The notes under the pieces were generated by a model. It saw nothing but the letters and a program-made list of their open reading frames with translations. It was not told where the DNA came from and made no database searches. DNA of 64,000 bases from PALSA-600 sp963774605 (lineage in GTDB: Bacteria; Actinomycetota; Thermoleophilia; Gaiellales; Gaiellaceae), in contig CAVZFN010000003.1 of assembly GCA_963774605.1 (NCBI GenBank), positions 1-64,000 of the forward strand, given 5' to 3'. The position numbers were made by a program, and so were the translations under genes. Below are positions 8,198 through 16,713 of this stretch, piece after piece. Positions within the stretch are counted from its first letter, which is position 1. Each line of letters begins with the position of its first letter.

Positions 8198-8797
8198 ATG
8201 TTGAAACCGAGACGGATCTTCATCGGGGGCAGTCAGGGCAATGAGCATCTGACGGCTGTTGTCGCGGCCGTGCTTCTGCTCATGTTGTTCGTGGAGGGGG
8301 CGACGCTCCTCAGGATCGGGTCGTTGCTTACTGTTCATGTGTTCGTCGGAGTTCTCTTGATTCCGATCGTTGCGCTCAAGCTCGGGAGCACGGGTTGGCG
8401 GATGCTCCGCTATTACCTCGGGTCGCAGGAGTACGTCGAACGAGGGCCGCCGAACGTCGTGCTGCGCACCGTGGTCGCACCGCTGATCGTTCTCTCGACC
8501 CTCGTCCTGTTCGCGACCGGGACCGCACTCCTCGTGCTGGGCGAGACCGAAGGGACGGTCGTCGGCCTCCACAAGGCGAGTTTCATCGTCTGGGCTGCGG
8601 CGACCGGCGTGCATGTCCTGGCACACCTGCAGCGGTTGCCCGGTCTTCTGAGGCTAAAGGTGCCTGGTCGCGGCATCCGCCTCGCGCTCGTCACAGGCAC
8701 AGTCGTGAGCGGGCTGGCGCTCGCAACGGTCGCGTTCCCGACTGCAGATCACCTGCAAGACCGCGTCTCGGCACACGTCGGCCTCGACGTTCATTAG
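8198..8797 (+). CDS. Membrane protein, cytochrome b561-like
   Basis: 199 residues with four hydrophobic segments (AVVAAVLLLMLFVEG, VFVGVLLIPIVALK, LIVLSTLVLFATGTALLVLG, IVWAAATGVHVLAHL, and a final one near 170). Histidines sit in helices at TVHVFVGV, GLHKASF and GVHVLAHLQ, spaced as heme ligands in DUF4405/cytochrome-b561-type membrane proteins. That suggests a quinone-linked electron carrier, but no partner subunit is adjacent. The ATG at 8198 is preferred over TTG 8189; no clear ribosome site. Confidence 0.6.
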   Translation: MLKPRRIFIGGSQGNEHLTAVVAAVLLLMLFVEGATLLRIGSLLTVHVFVGVLLIPIVALKLGSTGWRMLRYYLGSQEYVERGPPNVVLRTVVAPLIVLSTLVLFATGTALLVLGETEGTVVGLHKASFIVWAAATGVHVLAHLQRLPGLLRLKVPGRGIRLALVTGTVVSGLALATVAFPTADHLQDRVSAHVGLDVH

Positions 8798-8945
8798 GTC
8801 ACTATCGAGCGCATTCCCGAGCGCGTGCTCGGCCGATGGAGACGCTGAGAGTCATCGGTTCATTCTGGATCGCTGACCCAGATCCGCGAGGCTGTACGCA
8901 CCTATGCATCCGTTCGGCTGGGAAGCCCTGTCCAAGGGTGTTGTC

Positions 8946-10056
8946 GTGGTGTTCCGGATCGCCGCCCTCGCCGCCGTAGGGCTGCTCGTGGCCGGTTGCG
9001 GCTCGCATGCTCCGAAGCTCGTCGTCGGTGTGGTGGAGGACGCGGCGAAGTCGGGCGATCCGCATGCCGAGACTGGCGCGGACGCGTGAGTCGGGCTTTC
9101 GCGCGGTTGCGTTCAGCTCGGTCTGGACGCGCGGCTCGAGGGCGCCCGCGCCGGCAGAGCTCGAGTCCTTGCGCGCTGCGAGCACAGCGGCTGCGGCCGA
9201 GAAGATCAGGCCGATCGTCACCGTCTACCAGTTCAGCTCGCAGACGCCGGTGTCGCCGTCCGACGACTCGGACTTCGCCGCATACGCCGCAGCGCTCGTG
9301 CGCGGGCTGCCGGACGTCCACGACCTGATCGTCGGCAACGAACCGAACCTCAACCTGTTCTGGCTACCGCAATTCGACGACTCGGGTGGTGATGCCGCCG
9401 CGATCGCATTCGAGCCGCTTCTCGCGGCCACGTACGACGCCGTAAAAGCCGTGCGGTCGAACGTGCAGGTGATCGGCGCCGGGCTGGCCCCACGAGGATC
9501 CGACGATCCGTCCGGCGCGCGGCAGACCCACTCGCCGACCCGGTTTCTCCTGGACCTCGGCGAGGCCTATCGGGCCTCGCAACGTGACCGACCGATCATG
9601 GACGCCCTCTCGATCCATCCCTACGGTGAGAGCGGGCGCATACCGCCGACGCTCCAGCATCCTCGCACGAGGTCGATTGGAATCGCCGACTATGGCAAGC
9701 TCGTCGACCTGCTCGGCCGCGCGTTCGGCGGCACTGCGCAGCCGGCACGCAGCCTGCCGATCGTCTACGGGGAGTACGGCGTGGAGACGGCGATCCCGGC
9801 CGCAAAGGCGGCCCTCTACTCGGGCAGCGAAGTCGTGCCGACCGTCGACGAGTCGACGCAGGCATCCGACTACACGACCGCGATCGCCCTGGCGGCGTGC
9901 CAGCCGACGGTCGAGCTGCTGCTTCTCTTCCACGTCGAGGACGAGGCCCGCCTGCAGGGTCTTCAGAGCGGAGTGCGCTACGCCGACGGCACGCCGAAGT
10001 CGAGCGAGCGCCCCGTCGCGGCCGCCGCCTCGAAACCCCGCTGCAGCTCGGGCTGA
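8946..10056 (+). pseudogene. Glycoside-hydrolase-like lipoprotein, one frameshift
   Basis: The N-terminus (VFRIAALAAVGLLVAGCGSH) is a lipoprotein signal with lipobox LVAGC. After GDPHA the frame shifts at ~9070-9095 and the rest reads as a TIM-barrel glycosidase of clan GH-A type: IVGNEPNLNLFW (acid/base Glu after Asn), ALSIHPYGESG, and IVYGEYGVET (candidate nucleophile Glu). The frame after the break ends at 10056. GTG 8946 lies six nt after AAGGGT, matching the leaderless pattern. The product would be anchored outside the membrane and act on a polysaccharide, unknown. Repairing one indel gives ~370 codons. Confidence 0.6.
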
Positions 10057-10070
10057 GCCGCTCGAGGCGT

Positions 10071-10076
10071 TAGCGT
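10071..10076 (+). promoter_or_regulatory. Leaderless -10 box (TAGCGT) for ltrA-like gene
   Basis: TAGCGT ends 6 nt before the GTG at 10083; no ribosome site between. Confidence 0.6.
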
Positions 10077-10082
10077 CGAGCC

Positions 10083-11243
10083 GTGAGCGAGCACAGCACC
10101 GAGCGCGAGCACCCGGTCACACCACTCGAGCTCTTCTTCGACCTCGTCTTCGTCTTCGGGTTCACGCAGGTCACGACCGTCCTGTCGGACAATCCGACCT
10201 GGAGCGGGCTCGGGCACGGTCTGCTGATCCTCGCCGCACTCTGGTGGGCGTGGGCGGCCTACGCCTGGTTGACCAACACGGTCGATCCCGACGAGGGTGC
10301 GGTCTGGGGAGCGATCCTCGTGGCGATGGGGGCGATGTTCGTCGCGGCGCTGGCCGTCCCTGATGCGTTCGGCCGTCACGGGGTCGTCTTCGGGGTTGCC
10401 TTCCTGATCGTGAACGTCATGCAACTCACGCTGTATGCGCTTGCGGCACGCGGTGATCGAGACCTGCTTGCGGCAATCGGGCGGGTGGCCCCCTGGGCCC
10501 TCAGCGGCTCGATTCTGATCGTCGCCGCCGGGTTCGCCCACGGCGGGCTCAAGCCGATCCTTTGGCTCGCCGCAATCGGGATCGGCTTCTTCGGGCCGCT
10601 GCTTCGCGGCATCAGTGGTTGGCGCGTGCAGCCTGCGCACTTCGTCGAGCGCCACGGGCTGATCGTGATCATCGCGATCGGCGAGTCACTGGTCGCCATC
10701 GGCCTCGGGGAACGCAGCAGCGGGCTCAGCGCCAGAGTGATCATTGCCGCCGTGCTCGGTTTCGTCGTCGCGACATCATTCTGGCTCGCGTATTTCGACT
10801 TCTTCCCAAACCGCGCCCGGCAGCTGCTCGCCGTTCGAAGCGGCACCGCGCGAACCGCCCTCGCGCGCGACGTCTACACGTACCTGCATCTGCCGATGGT
10901 GGTCGGCATCGTCCTGTTTGCGTTCGCGATGAAGATGACGCTTGCGCACGTCGGCGACGAGCTCGAAACGATCCCGGCGCTCGGTCTCTGCGGTGGGCCG
11001 GCGCTGTACCTCTTCGCGTATGTCGGGCTTCGGGTGCGGATCACGCACAGACTCGGCCGCGGCCGTCTTATCGCCGCAGTGGCGTGTGCGCTGTTGTGGC
11101 CGGTTGCGGTCGTCGTGCCTGCTCTCGTTGCGCTCACGCTCGTGGTGATCGTCTGGGTCGCCCTCCATGCGTACGAGATCATCTGGTGGCGCGAGGCCCG
11201 CGCAGAGGCACGCGCACTGCGCGACCCGCTCTCCGCGTCCTGA
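10083..11243 (+). CDS. Low-temperature-requirement A (LtrA) family membrane protein
   Basis: 386 residues, about ten to twelve membrane helices. The family signature is the start, HPVTPLELFFDLVFVFGFTQVT, with later conserved HFVERHGLIVIIAIGESLVAIG, and FPNRARQLLA; all are present. LtrA was named from Listeria mutants unable to grow in the cold; its biochemical role is not established, and transport or envelope function is assumed. Length matches the family (~380). Stands alone with its own leaderless promoter. Confidence 0.85.
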   Translation: MSEHSTEREHPVTPLELFFDLVFVFGFTQVTTVLSDNPTWSGLGHGLLILAALWWAWAAYAWLTNTVDPDEGAVWGAILVAMGAMFVAALAVPDAFGRHGVVFGVAFLIVNVMQLTLYALAARGDRDLLAAIGRVAPWALSGSILIVAAGFAHGGLKPILWLAAIGIGFFGPLLRGISGWRVQPAHFVERHGLIVIIAIGESLVAIGLGERSSGLSARVIIAAVLGFVVATSFWLAYFDFFPNRARQLLAVRSGTARTALARDVYTYLHLPMVVGIVLFAFAMKMTLAHVGDELETIPALGLCGGPALYLFAYVGLRVRITHRLGRGRLIAAVACALLWPVAVVVPALVALTLVVIVWVALHAYEIIWWREARAEARALRDPLSAS

Positions 11244-11344
11244 TCGTCGGCGTCGTTACGCATTTGACAGCTGCGCGTGTTGTTGGTAAAACCGCGTGCT
11301 TCGTCTCCGGCCGGTTTCGGCCAAACGACTGAAGGGAGGTCGGA

Positions 11345-11401
11345 ATGTCCAACACAATCCAGATTGCGAACTGCGGCTTCTGGCTTCCCGTCGCGGCGTA
11401 A
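11345..11401 (+). CDS. Possible 18-residue peptide gene
   Basis: A tiny ORF (MSNTIQIANCGFWLPVAA) begins with ATG seven nt after GGGAGG. The same leader wording (GAAGGGAGG then ATG) occurs again before the small gene at 11648, so the site is not random. It could be a leader peptide, a short functional peptide, or the start of a gene broken by an indel. Nothing homologous is known to me. The surrounding 11244-11647 holds no other gene I can support; short frames there have poor composition. Confidence 0.3.
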   Translation: MSNTIQIANCGFWLPVAA

Positions 11402-11647
11402 CGAACACCGCCGCCCCGGGCTCACCGAAGCCCATTTCTTAGAGGACAGGCTCCGCCTCGAATGGCGGCGCGACGGTCTCACGTAGACCGCGTCGCTCCT
11501 TCGCAGGTCGCCGGTCCAAATGATCGGCGCCGTTCCCGGCGTCCGAAGAAACACGAATCCAGCCCGGAAGGAGAACCCACGTCTTGACACCGAACCGCAT
11601 GCACCAACGCGTCAACCGGAGATCGACAAAACGAAGGGAGGAACACC

Positions 11648-11842
11648 ATGCTTTCTCATCAGCCTGAAGTAAGCCGCCTGCTCCACCAGGAACACGTGCA
11701 GCGGCTGGCCGACGACGCGCAACAGCCGATGCAACATCCACACCTGCCGTCGTCGCGGATCGCGGAGAGGCTGTCAGGACTGTCTGTCCTGGCACCGACC
11801 GCGCTCGACGTTCGGCATCGGCGCTTGCGAACCAGACCATGA
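11648..11842 (+). CDS. Small hypothetical protein (64 aa)
   Basis: ATG preceded by GAAGGGAGG at a 6-nt distance. The product opens MLSHQPEVSRLLHQEHVQRLADDA, an amphipathic helix common in short uncharacterised actinobacterial proteins, and ends arginine-rich. Its stop overlaps the next start (ATGA), suggesting translational coupling to the following ORF. No function assigned. The latter half is less convincing and may be out of frame. Confidence 0.5.
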   Translation: MLSHQPEVSRLLHQEHVQRLADDAQQPMQHPHLPSSRIAERLSGLSVLAPTALDVRHRRLRTRP

Positions 11843-12036
11843 TCGACCCGAACGCCGAACGCATCGCCAAACGCCTGGGGCTGACAGACGCAGTCATCTG
11901 CCGGCTCCAGGCGCGCGGCCACCTGCAGCGTCTAGCCGTCACCCCCGGCGAGCTCGACGCGCGGATTTACCGAGCGTATGTCGCGCATTCGCCCGGAGCG
12001 CCTATCTCGGCTTCTCGTCCTCGATCCAGTCCTTGA
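11839..12036 (+). CDS. Small hypothetical protein (65 aa)
   Basis: Overlaps the upstream stop by four bases (ATGA). The first ~50 residues (MIDPNAERIAKRLGLTDAVI..., HLQRLAVTPGELDARIYRAY) read as a real helical protein; the last 13 overlap the end of the convergent minus-strand gene and look like read-through, so a lost stop or indel is possible. Function unknown. Confidence 0.4.
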   Translation: MIDPNAERIAKRLGLTDAVICRLQARGHLQRLAVTPGELDARIYRAYVAHSPGAPISASRPRSSP

Positions 12037-12241
12037 ACCGGTCGACCTGCGATTGGGGCCAGGCGCCGTCGCACGGCATGCTTCCGGCCCCGACAACGGC
12101 CAGGATGGCGTCGGCGTGGGCGCTGACATCGTCATATGACCACAGGTCGAAGCTCGATCGCATCGAGTCGCGGTCTCCCTCGCGGAACATCGGCTTGATG
12201 TCCGTCTCGAAGCTCAGCGGGTCGGAGCGGGGGGCAGTCAT
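12002..12241 (-). CDS. Small conserved hypothetical protein (79 aa)
   Basis: The start MTAPRSDPL is set by the ribosome site AAAGGAG six nt upstream. The product has a recognisable pattern seen in many actinobacteria: FETDIKPMFREGDRDSMR, FDLWSYDDVSAHADAIL, and GSMPCDGAWPQSQVDRFKDW. The single Cys-Asp-Gly-Ala-Trp and the 'sink-like' composition recall cytochrome-c-type domains without the CXXCH heme site. Role unknown; soluble and cytosolic because it lacks a signal peptide. Confidence 0.75.
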   Translation of the reverse strand: MTAPRSDPLSFETDIKPMFREGDRDSMRSSFDLWSYDDVSAHADAILAVVGAGSMPCDGAWPQSQVDRFKDWIEDEKPR

Positions 12242-12369
12242 CTCTCTCCTTTCGGGGCGTCTCAGGCTGGATTCCTCGAGCAGGCTCCGTCGAAACACGG
12301 GCCGGCTTGGGCTGCTCGCCCGGCCTCGGGAGCGCAGGAACCATCACGGGCGAGCGCGAACTGACCGTC

Positions 12370-12816
12370 ATGGCTGGCGAGTCGAGGATCGAGCGGCGGT
12401 TCGAGCGCATGTTGGCCCGCGCGAAGACGGTGCGCGGGGCGGTTGTCGTGATCGCCTCGATTTCGACGACGATCACCGTCGTGGCGGGCGTCCTGATGAC
12501 GACCGTCGACCACCACACGTTTCCATCGATCGGCTCCGGGCTCTGGTGGGCCGTTCAGACCGTCACGACGGTCGGGTACGGCGACCTCGTTCCGGTGACG
12601 GTCGTCGGCAGGCTTCTCGCCTCGGTTGTCATGCTGGCAGGCATCGGCTTCCTGACGGTCATCACAGCGGCGATCACAAGCTCGTTCGTGTCACGCTCAC
12701 GGCTCGAGCAGGCGTCCTCCAAGGACGCTGCCGTTACGGCGGACGAGCTGCGGGACATCAACGGCCGGCTCGAGCGGATCGAGGCCGCGCTGAGCGGTCG
12801 ACCGTCGCCTTCCTGA
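12370..12816 (+). CDS. Two-helix potassium channel
   Basis: Ion-channel family (Ion_trans_2) subunit, 148 residues. TM1 (VVVIASISTTITVVAGVLM), pore loop with the K+ selectivity filter TVGYGDLVP, TM2 (LLASVVMLAGIGFLTVITAAI), then a soluble tail that could form a coiled coil (LRDINGRLERIEAAL) as in tetramer-stabilising tails of small K+ channels. It has no RCK domain. The ATG at 12370 is preferred; a TTG 63 nt upstream is in frame. It precedes a Na+/H+ antiporter, suggesting a shared ion-balance role. Confidence 0.85.
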   Translation: MAGESRIERRFERMLARAKTVRGAVVVIASISTTITVVAGVLMTTVDHHTFPSIGSGLWWAVQTVTTVGYGDLVPVTVVGRLLASVVMLAGIGFLTVITAAITSSFVSRSRLEQASSKDAAVTADELRDINGRLERIEAALSGRPSPS

Positions 12817-12833
12817 GCGCACGGCGACGCCCG

Positions 12834-12839
12834 TAAGAT
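12834..12839 (+). promoter_or_regulatory. Leaderless -10 box (TAAGAT) before a CTG start
   Basis: TAAGAT ends 6 nt before CTG 12846, exactly where other genes here carry ATG or GTG. This supports CTG as the start codon of the antiporter gene. Confidence 0.5.
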
Positions 12840-12845
12840 CGCGCT

Positions 12846-14150
12846 CTGAGCTCCTGGAGCCTCGCATCTGCTGCAGCAATCCTGCTCCTCTACGCGGGCG
12901 TCTCGCGGCTGCTGGAACGGACCTGGATTTCCGCGCCGATCTTCTTCCTCTCGGCCGGGCTGCTCGTCGGGAGCGAGGGGCTCGGGTGGATCGACTTCGG
13001 TCCGTCCAGCGGGCAGGTCCGCAACCTCGCCGAGGTGACACTGACGCTGGTGCTGTTCGCCGACGCCTCCCGGATCGATGTGCGAGCGCTGCGCCGCGAG
13101 TACCGGCTGCCCCTCCGGCTGCTCGGGATCGGGCTGCCGCTGACGATCGTCGCAGGCTGGGCGGTGGGTGCCGGGCTGTTCGGTTCGTTCAGCCTGGCGG
13201 AGGTGCTGATCCTCGCCGTGATTCTCGCGCCCACGGATGCGGCGCTGGGGCAGGCGGTCGTCACCGATCCGCGGCTTCCCTCGCGCATCCGGCAGGGCCT
13301 GAACGTCGAGTCTGGGCTCAACGACGGCATCTGCGTTCCGTTGTTGTTCATCGCGCTCGCGATCGCCGAGGCCGAGACCGGATCGGAAACGAATCACGGC
13401 GCGTTCGTGCTGGTGGCCGAGGCGATCGGCTATGGAGTGCTGTTCGGCGCGATCGCCGGCCTCGCCGGTGGCCTCGTGACACGCCTGGCGCGACGCTACG
13501 GGCTGATGGATTCCCCGTGGAGCCAGATCCTGCCGGTTGCGACGGCCGGGCTCGCCTATGGGCTCGCCGCGCCGCTCGGCGGCAGCGGCTTCATCGCAGC
13601 ATTCGTGGCCGGGTTCGTGTTCGGGATGATTCACCGCGACACGAAAGGAGAGACGACCTACCTCCTCGACCAACTCGGCGGGTTGACCAACAGCGTGACC
13701 TTCCTCGTCTTCGGGGCGGCGATCGCCGGCACCGTGCTCAGCGACCTGACCTGGCGCACCGCGCTCTACGGTGTTCTCAGCCTCACGGCGGTGCGGATGG
13801 TGCCGGTCGCACTCGCACTCGTCGGCACGCACGCGCAGCTCCGAACCGTCGCGTTCGTCGGGTGGTTCGGTCCACGCGGGCTCGCCTCGATCGTCTTCAC
13901 CGTCATCGCCCTCGAGGGCGGCGCGCTTCCGCATGCCTCCGAGATCACGGTCGCGGTCGTCTTCACGATCGTTCTCTCGGTCTACCTGCACGGGCTTTCG
14001 GCGCGCCCGCTGACCGATCGCTACGCCCGTTGGTACCGGGCGCACACAGATGACCGCCTGCCGTCGATGGAGAGCGTGTACGCGCCGGACCAGCGCTGGC
14101 GGCGTACTCAGGCCGTGCCCGTCTCGCGGGCCGCGCCGCCAAACGTGTAG
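12846..14150 (+). CDS. CPA1-type Na+/H+ antiporter
   Basis: 434 residues, about 12 helices, NhaP/SbcD-like cation:proton antiporter exchanging Na+ or K+ for H+ across the membrane. Visible: FFLSAGLLVGSEGLGW, VTLTLVLFADASRID, the ion-binding core ILAPTDAALGQAVV (with Asp of the TDA motif) and GLNVESGLNDGI (Asn-Asp pair), then WFGPRGLASIVF. The usual N-terminal helix is encoded upstream of the first GTG (13035), which would delete two helices. The frame is open only back to a TAA at 12834, and the only plausible start is CTG 12846 (CTGAGC). Confidence 0.85.
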   Translation: MSSWSLASAAAILLLYAGVSRLLERTWISAPIFFLSAGLLVGSEGLGWIDFGPSSGQVRNLAEVTLTLVLFADASRIDVRALRREYRLPLRLLGIGLPLTIVAGWAVGAGLFGSFSLAEVLILAVILAPTDAALGQAVVTDPRLPSRIRQGLNVESGLNDGICVPLLFIALAIAEAETGSETNHGAFVLVAEAIGYGVLFGAIAGLAGGLVTRLARRYGLMDSPWSQILPVATAGLAYGLAAPLGGSGFIAAFVAGFVFGMIHRDTKGETTYLLDQLGGLTNSVTFLVFGAAIAGTVLSDLTWRTALYGVLSLTAVRMVPVALALVGTHAQLRTVAFVGWFGPRGLASIVFTVIALEGGALPHASEITVAVVFTIVLSVYLHGLSARPLTDRYARWYRAHTDDRLPSMESVYAPDQRWRRTQAVPVSRAAPPNV

Positions 14151-14193
14151 CCGTCAGGGACCGTCAACGCTCGTCGCATCCCCTGGGTGGGGG

Positions 14194-16476
14194 ATGCCTG
14201 CTGCCCCGAAGGCACCGATGACACCGACTGTGGGTCCTGCGGCCGATCGTGTCACCGAGCCTGATCGCGTCCCTGCGCTCCTGCAGATGCAGCGAGAACT
14301 GCTCGTCAAGGCCGCTTCCGGAGCGGAGACAGGCGAGGTGCTCGAGTTGCTCGTCGGCTTGATCGAAGCCTATGTGCCCGAGGCGATCGGATCGGTCCTG
14401 CTCGTGGACACCGAGTCGCGGACGCTGCGGACCCTGGTCGCGCCGAGCCTGCCGAGTGCGTACTCCGACGCGATCGACGGCGTGGCGATCCGTCAGGGGG
14501 CGGGATCCTGCGGCACGGCCGCCGCCTCGAAGCAGACCGTCGTCGTCGAAGACATCGCGACCGATCCGCTCTGGGAGTCCTTCCGCGAGCTCGCTCTCGA
14601 GCATGGGCTGTGTGCCTGCTGGTCGACGCCGATCGTCGACGGCGCGGGCGAAGTGATCGGCACCTTCGCGCTCTACTATCGCTCCGTCCGGCGTCCGACC
14701 GGGAGCGACCTGGAGCTCGTCGACGTCGCAGCTGGGATCGCGAGCATCGTGCTGGAGCGTGAGCGGGCTGTCGTCACGGCGTCCCGTGAAGCCGCCGAGC
14801 GCGGCGAGATCGACCGGCGGTATCGCACGCTCGTGGAGCAGCTGCCGCTTGTCATCTATGCCGACGCCCTCGACGCCGTCAGCTCGAACCTCTTCACGAG
14901 CAGGCAGATCGAGGACATCCTCGGCTACTCGGTCTCGGAATGGCAGTCCGACGAGCTGCTCTTCGTCAAGCTTCTCCATCCCGAAGACCGCGACCGGGTC
15001 CTGGCCGCCCATGCCAGAACGCACAGGACACACGAGCCGTTGAGCGTCGAGTACCGCCTGCGCGCCAGCGACGGCCGCTGGGTCTGGATTCGAGATGAGG
15101 GCGTGGTCGTCACGGGCGAGGAGGGAGAGCCGCTCCATCTGCAGGGATATCTGCTCGACATCTCGACCGAGCGGGAAGCGGAGGAACGACTGCGCCGGCA
15201 GGCGCTCTACGACCCGTTGACCGGTCTTGCGAACCGTGTCCACTTCACCGAACGGCTCGACCACGCCGTCGCGACCCGCAAACGGTCCGGCCGGCAGACG
15301 GCTCTGCTGTTCGTCGACCTGAACAACTTCAAGAGCATCAACGACCGGTTCGGGCACCACGCGGGCGATGCGGCTCTCCAGACGCTTGCCGAACAACTCG
15401 AATCCGTGATTCGCACGGGCGACACGGCTGCGCGCCTCGGCGGCGACGAGTTCGGAGTGATCCTGCAAAGCGTGCATGACCCCACCGAGGCCTCGAACGT
15501 CGCCCAGCGGCTGCACAGCGCACTTGCCGAACCGCTCGAGATCGAAGGACGCCAGATCAAGGTCGACGCCAGCATCGGCATCGCGATCGGCGACGATCCT
15601 CAGGTCCTCCTCAAGGAAGCAGACGCAGCGATGTATCGGGCAAAGTCGCATCCCGGGCTCGGGTTCGCGTTCTTCGACCCGGCGCTCGACGAAGCTGCGC
15701 TCGTTCGCTACCGGCGTGTCGCCGAGCTCGGCGACGCCGTCGACCGCGCCGAGTTCATGCTCCACTATCAGCCGATCGTCACGCTCGCATCGGGTGCGAC
15801 CGACGGCTACGAAGCTCTCATCCGGTGGCAGCATCCGACACTCGGTGAGCTCGCTCCGTTGGAGTTCATCCCCCTCGCGGAGGAATGCGGCCTGATCGTT
15901 CCGATCGGCCAATGGGTGCTGCGGGAAGCCTGCGCCTACATCGCGCGGCTCGGCGACCAGACGGGGCGAGTGCTCGAGATCGCGGTCAACGTGTCCGCGC
16001 GCCAGCTTCAGCATCCGGACTTCGTCTCGCACGTCGAGGACGCGCTAAGTGAGTCGGGTCTTGCTCCACAGCAGCTCGTGCTCGAGATCACCGAGAGCGT
16101 TGTCATCGACACCGGGGATGTCGAAACCCGGCTCGCGCTGCTCAAGAAGCAAGGCGTCCAGATCGCGCTCGACGACTTCGGGACGGGGTACGGGTCGCTC
16201 GCGTACCTGCAGAAGCTGCCGGTCGACATCGTGAAGATCGATCGGAGCTTCACGGCGACGATCGACGAGGAGGATGGTGGCGAGGCGCTCCTGCGGGCGA
16301 TCATCGGGCTCGGCAGCGCACTGGGTACACGTCTGGTCGCTGAAGGGATCGAGCGAGCGTCGCAGAGCGACCTGATCACGACGCTCGGCTGTGAGCGCGG
16401 CCAGGGCTACCACTATGGGCGGCCGTCCGCCATGGCGTCGATCGACCTTCCGGACGTCAGGTCGAGCGCGCGTTGA
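14194..16476 (+). CDS. GAF-PAS-GGDEF-EAL cyclic-di-GMP enzyme
   Basis: Signalling enzyme that can make and degrade cyclic di-GMP. GAF domain (~35-190; GSVLLVDTESRTLRTLVAP, CWSTPIVDGAGEVIGTFALYY), PAS (~209-325; YRTLVEQLPLVIYADAL), GGDEF (~339-500; LYDPLTGLANRVHF and intact GGDEF near 416 with an RTGD inhibitory site five residues before it), EAL (~513-755; YEALIRWQHP near 540, DDFGTGYGSL near 660). Both active motifs are intact. 760 residues from ATG 14194; ATG 14218 is the alternative. No clear ribosome site or -10 near either start. Confidence 0.9.
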   Translation: MPAAPKAPMTPTVGPAADRVTEPDRVPALLQMQRELLVKAASGAETGEVLELLVGLIEAYVPEAIGSVLLVDTESRTLRTLVAPSLPSAYSDAIDGVAIRQGAGSCGTAAASKQTVVVEDIATDPLWESFRELALEHGLCACWSTPIVDGAGEVIGTFALYYRSVRRPTGSDLELVDVAAGIASIVLERERAVVTASREAAERGEIDRRYRTLVEQLPLVIYADALDAVSSNLFTSRQIEDILGYSVSEWQSDELLFVKLLHPEDRDRVLAAHARTHRTHEPLSVEYRLRASDGRWVWIRDEGVVVTGEEGEPLHLQGYLLDISTEREAEERLRRQALYDPLTGLANRVHFTERLDHAVATRKRSGRQTALLFVDLNNFKSINDRFGHHAGDAALQTLAEQLESVIRTGDTAARLGGDEFGVILQSVHDPTEASNVAQRLHSALAEPLEIEGRQIKVDASIGIAIGDDPQVLLKEADAAMYRAKSHPGLGFAFFDPALDEAALVRYRRVAELGDAVDRAEFMLHYQPIVTLASGATDGYEALIRWQHPTLGELAPLEFIPLAEECGLIVPIGQWVLREACAYIARLGDQTGRVLEIAVNVSARQLQHPDFVSHVEDALSESGLAPQQLVLEITESVVIDTGDVETRLALLKKQGVQIALDDFGTGYGSLAYLQKLPVDIVKIDRSFTATIDEEDGGEALLRAIIGLGSALGTRLVAEGIERASQSDLITTLGCERGQGYHYGRPSAMASIDLPDVRSSAR

Positions 16477-16704
16477 TCACGCGCGGCGCTTCTTGAATTC
16501 GTCCTCCGTCGGCAGCTCGCCTCGCTTGCGCGCGGCCAGGACACATTCCATGTGCGCGTGGCGCCGCCGGGACAGGTCGCCCTCGGGGGCGATCAGCGCG
16601 TGCTCGCTCGTCGCGTGCAGCATCCCGTCGCACAACGGGCACACGTAACTCGCCGGCTTCAGGTTCTGTGCGGGCCGCATCGCCCACCAGCGGGCCGCCT
16701 CCAC
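16477..16704 (-). CDS. Small zinc-ribbon-like protein
   Basis: 75 residues, GTG start nine nt after the stop of the upstream secreted propeller gene, so probably the same transcript. It carries a CPLC knuckle (YVCPLCDGML), a later H-x-x-x-C (HMECVL) that could complete a metal site, and a basic tail. No family assigned; likely a metal-binding nucleic-acid or regulatory protein. Its end meets the convergent GGDEF-EAL gene with no gap. Confidence 0.7.
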   Translation of the reverse strand: MEAARWWAMRPAQNLKPASYVCPLCDGMLHATSEHALIAPEGDLSRRRHAHMECVLAARKRGELPTEDEFKKRRA

Positions 16705-16713
16705 GTCGACCGG

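Noticed and set aside
9978..10655. Minus-strand open frame opposite the ltrA gene
   Set aside because: Charged repetitive translation with no motif; the plus strand has clear LtrA signatures.
12555..14045. A 496-codon open frame on the minus strand opposite the antiporter
   Set aside because: Arg/Asp/Glu-rich, low-complexity translation with no family motif; it is the mirror of a high-GC real gene whose motifs are clear on the plus strand.
14164..16032. A 622-codon minus-strand open frame opposite the GGDEF-EAL gene
   Set aside because: Same mirror effect; the plus strand holds intact GGDEF and EAL motifs.
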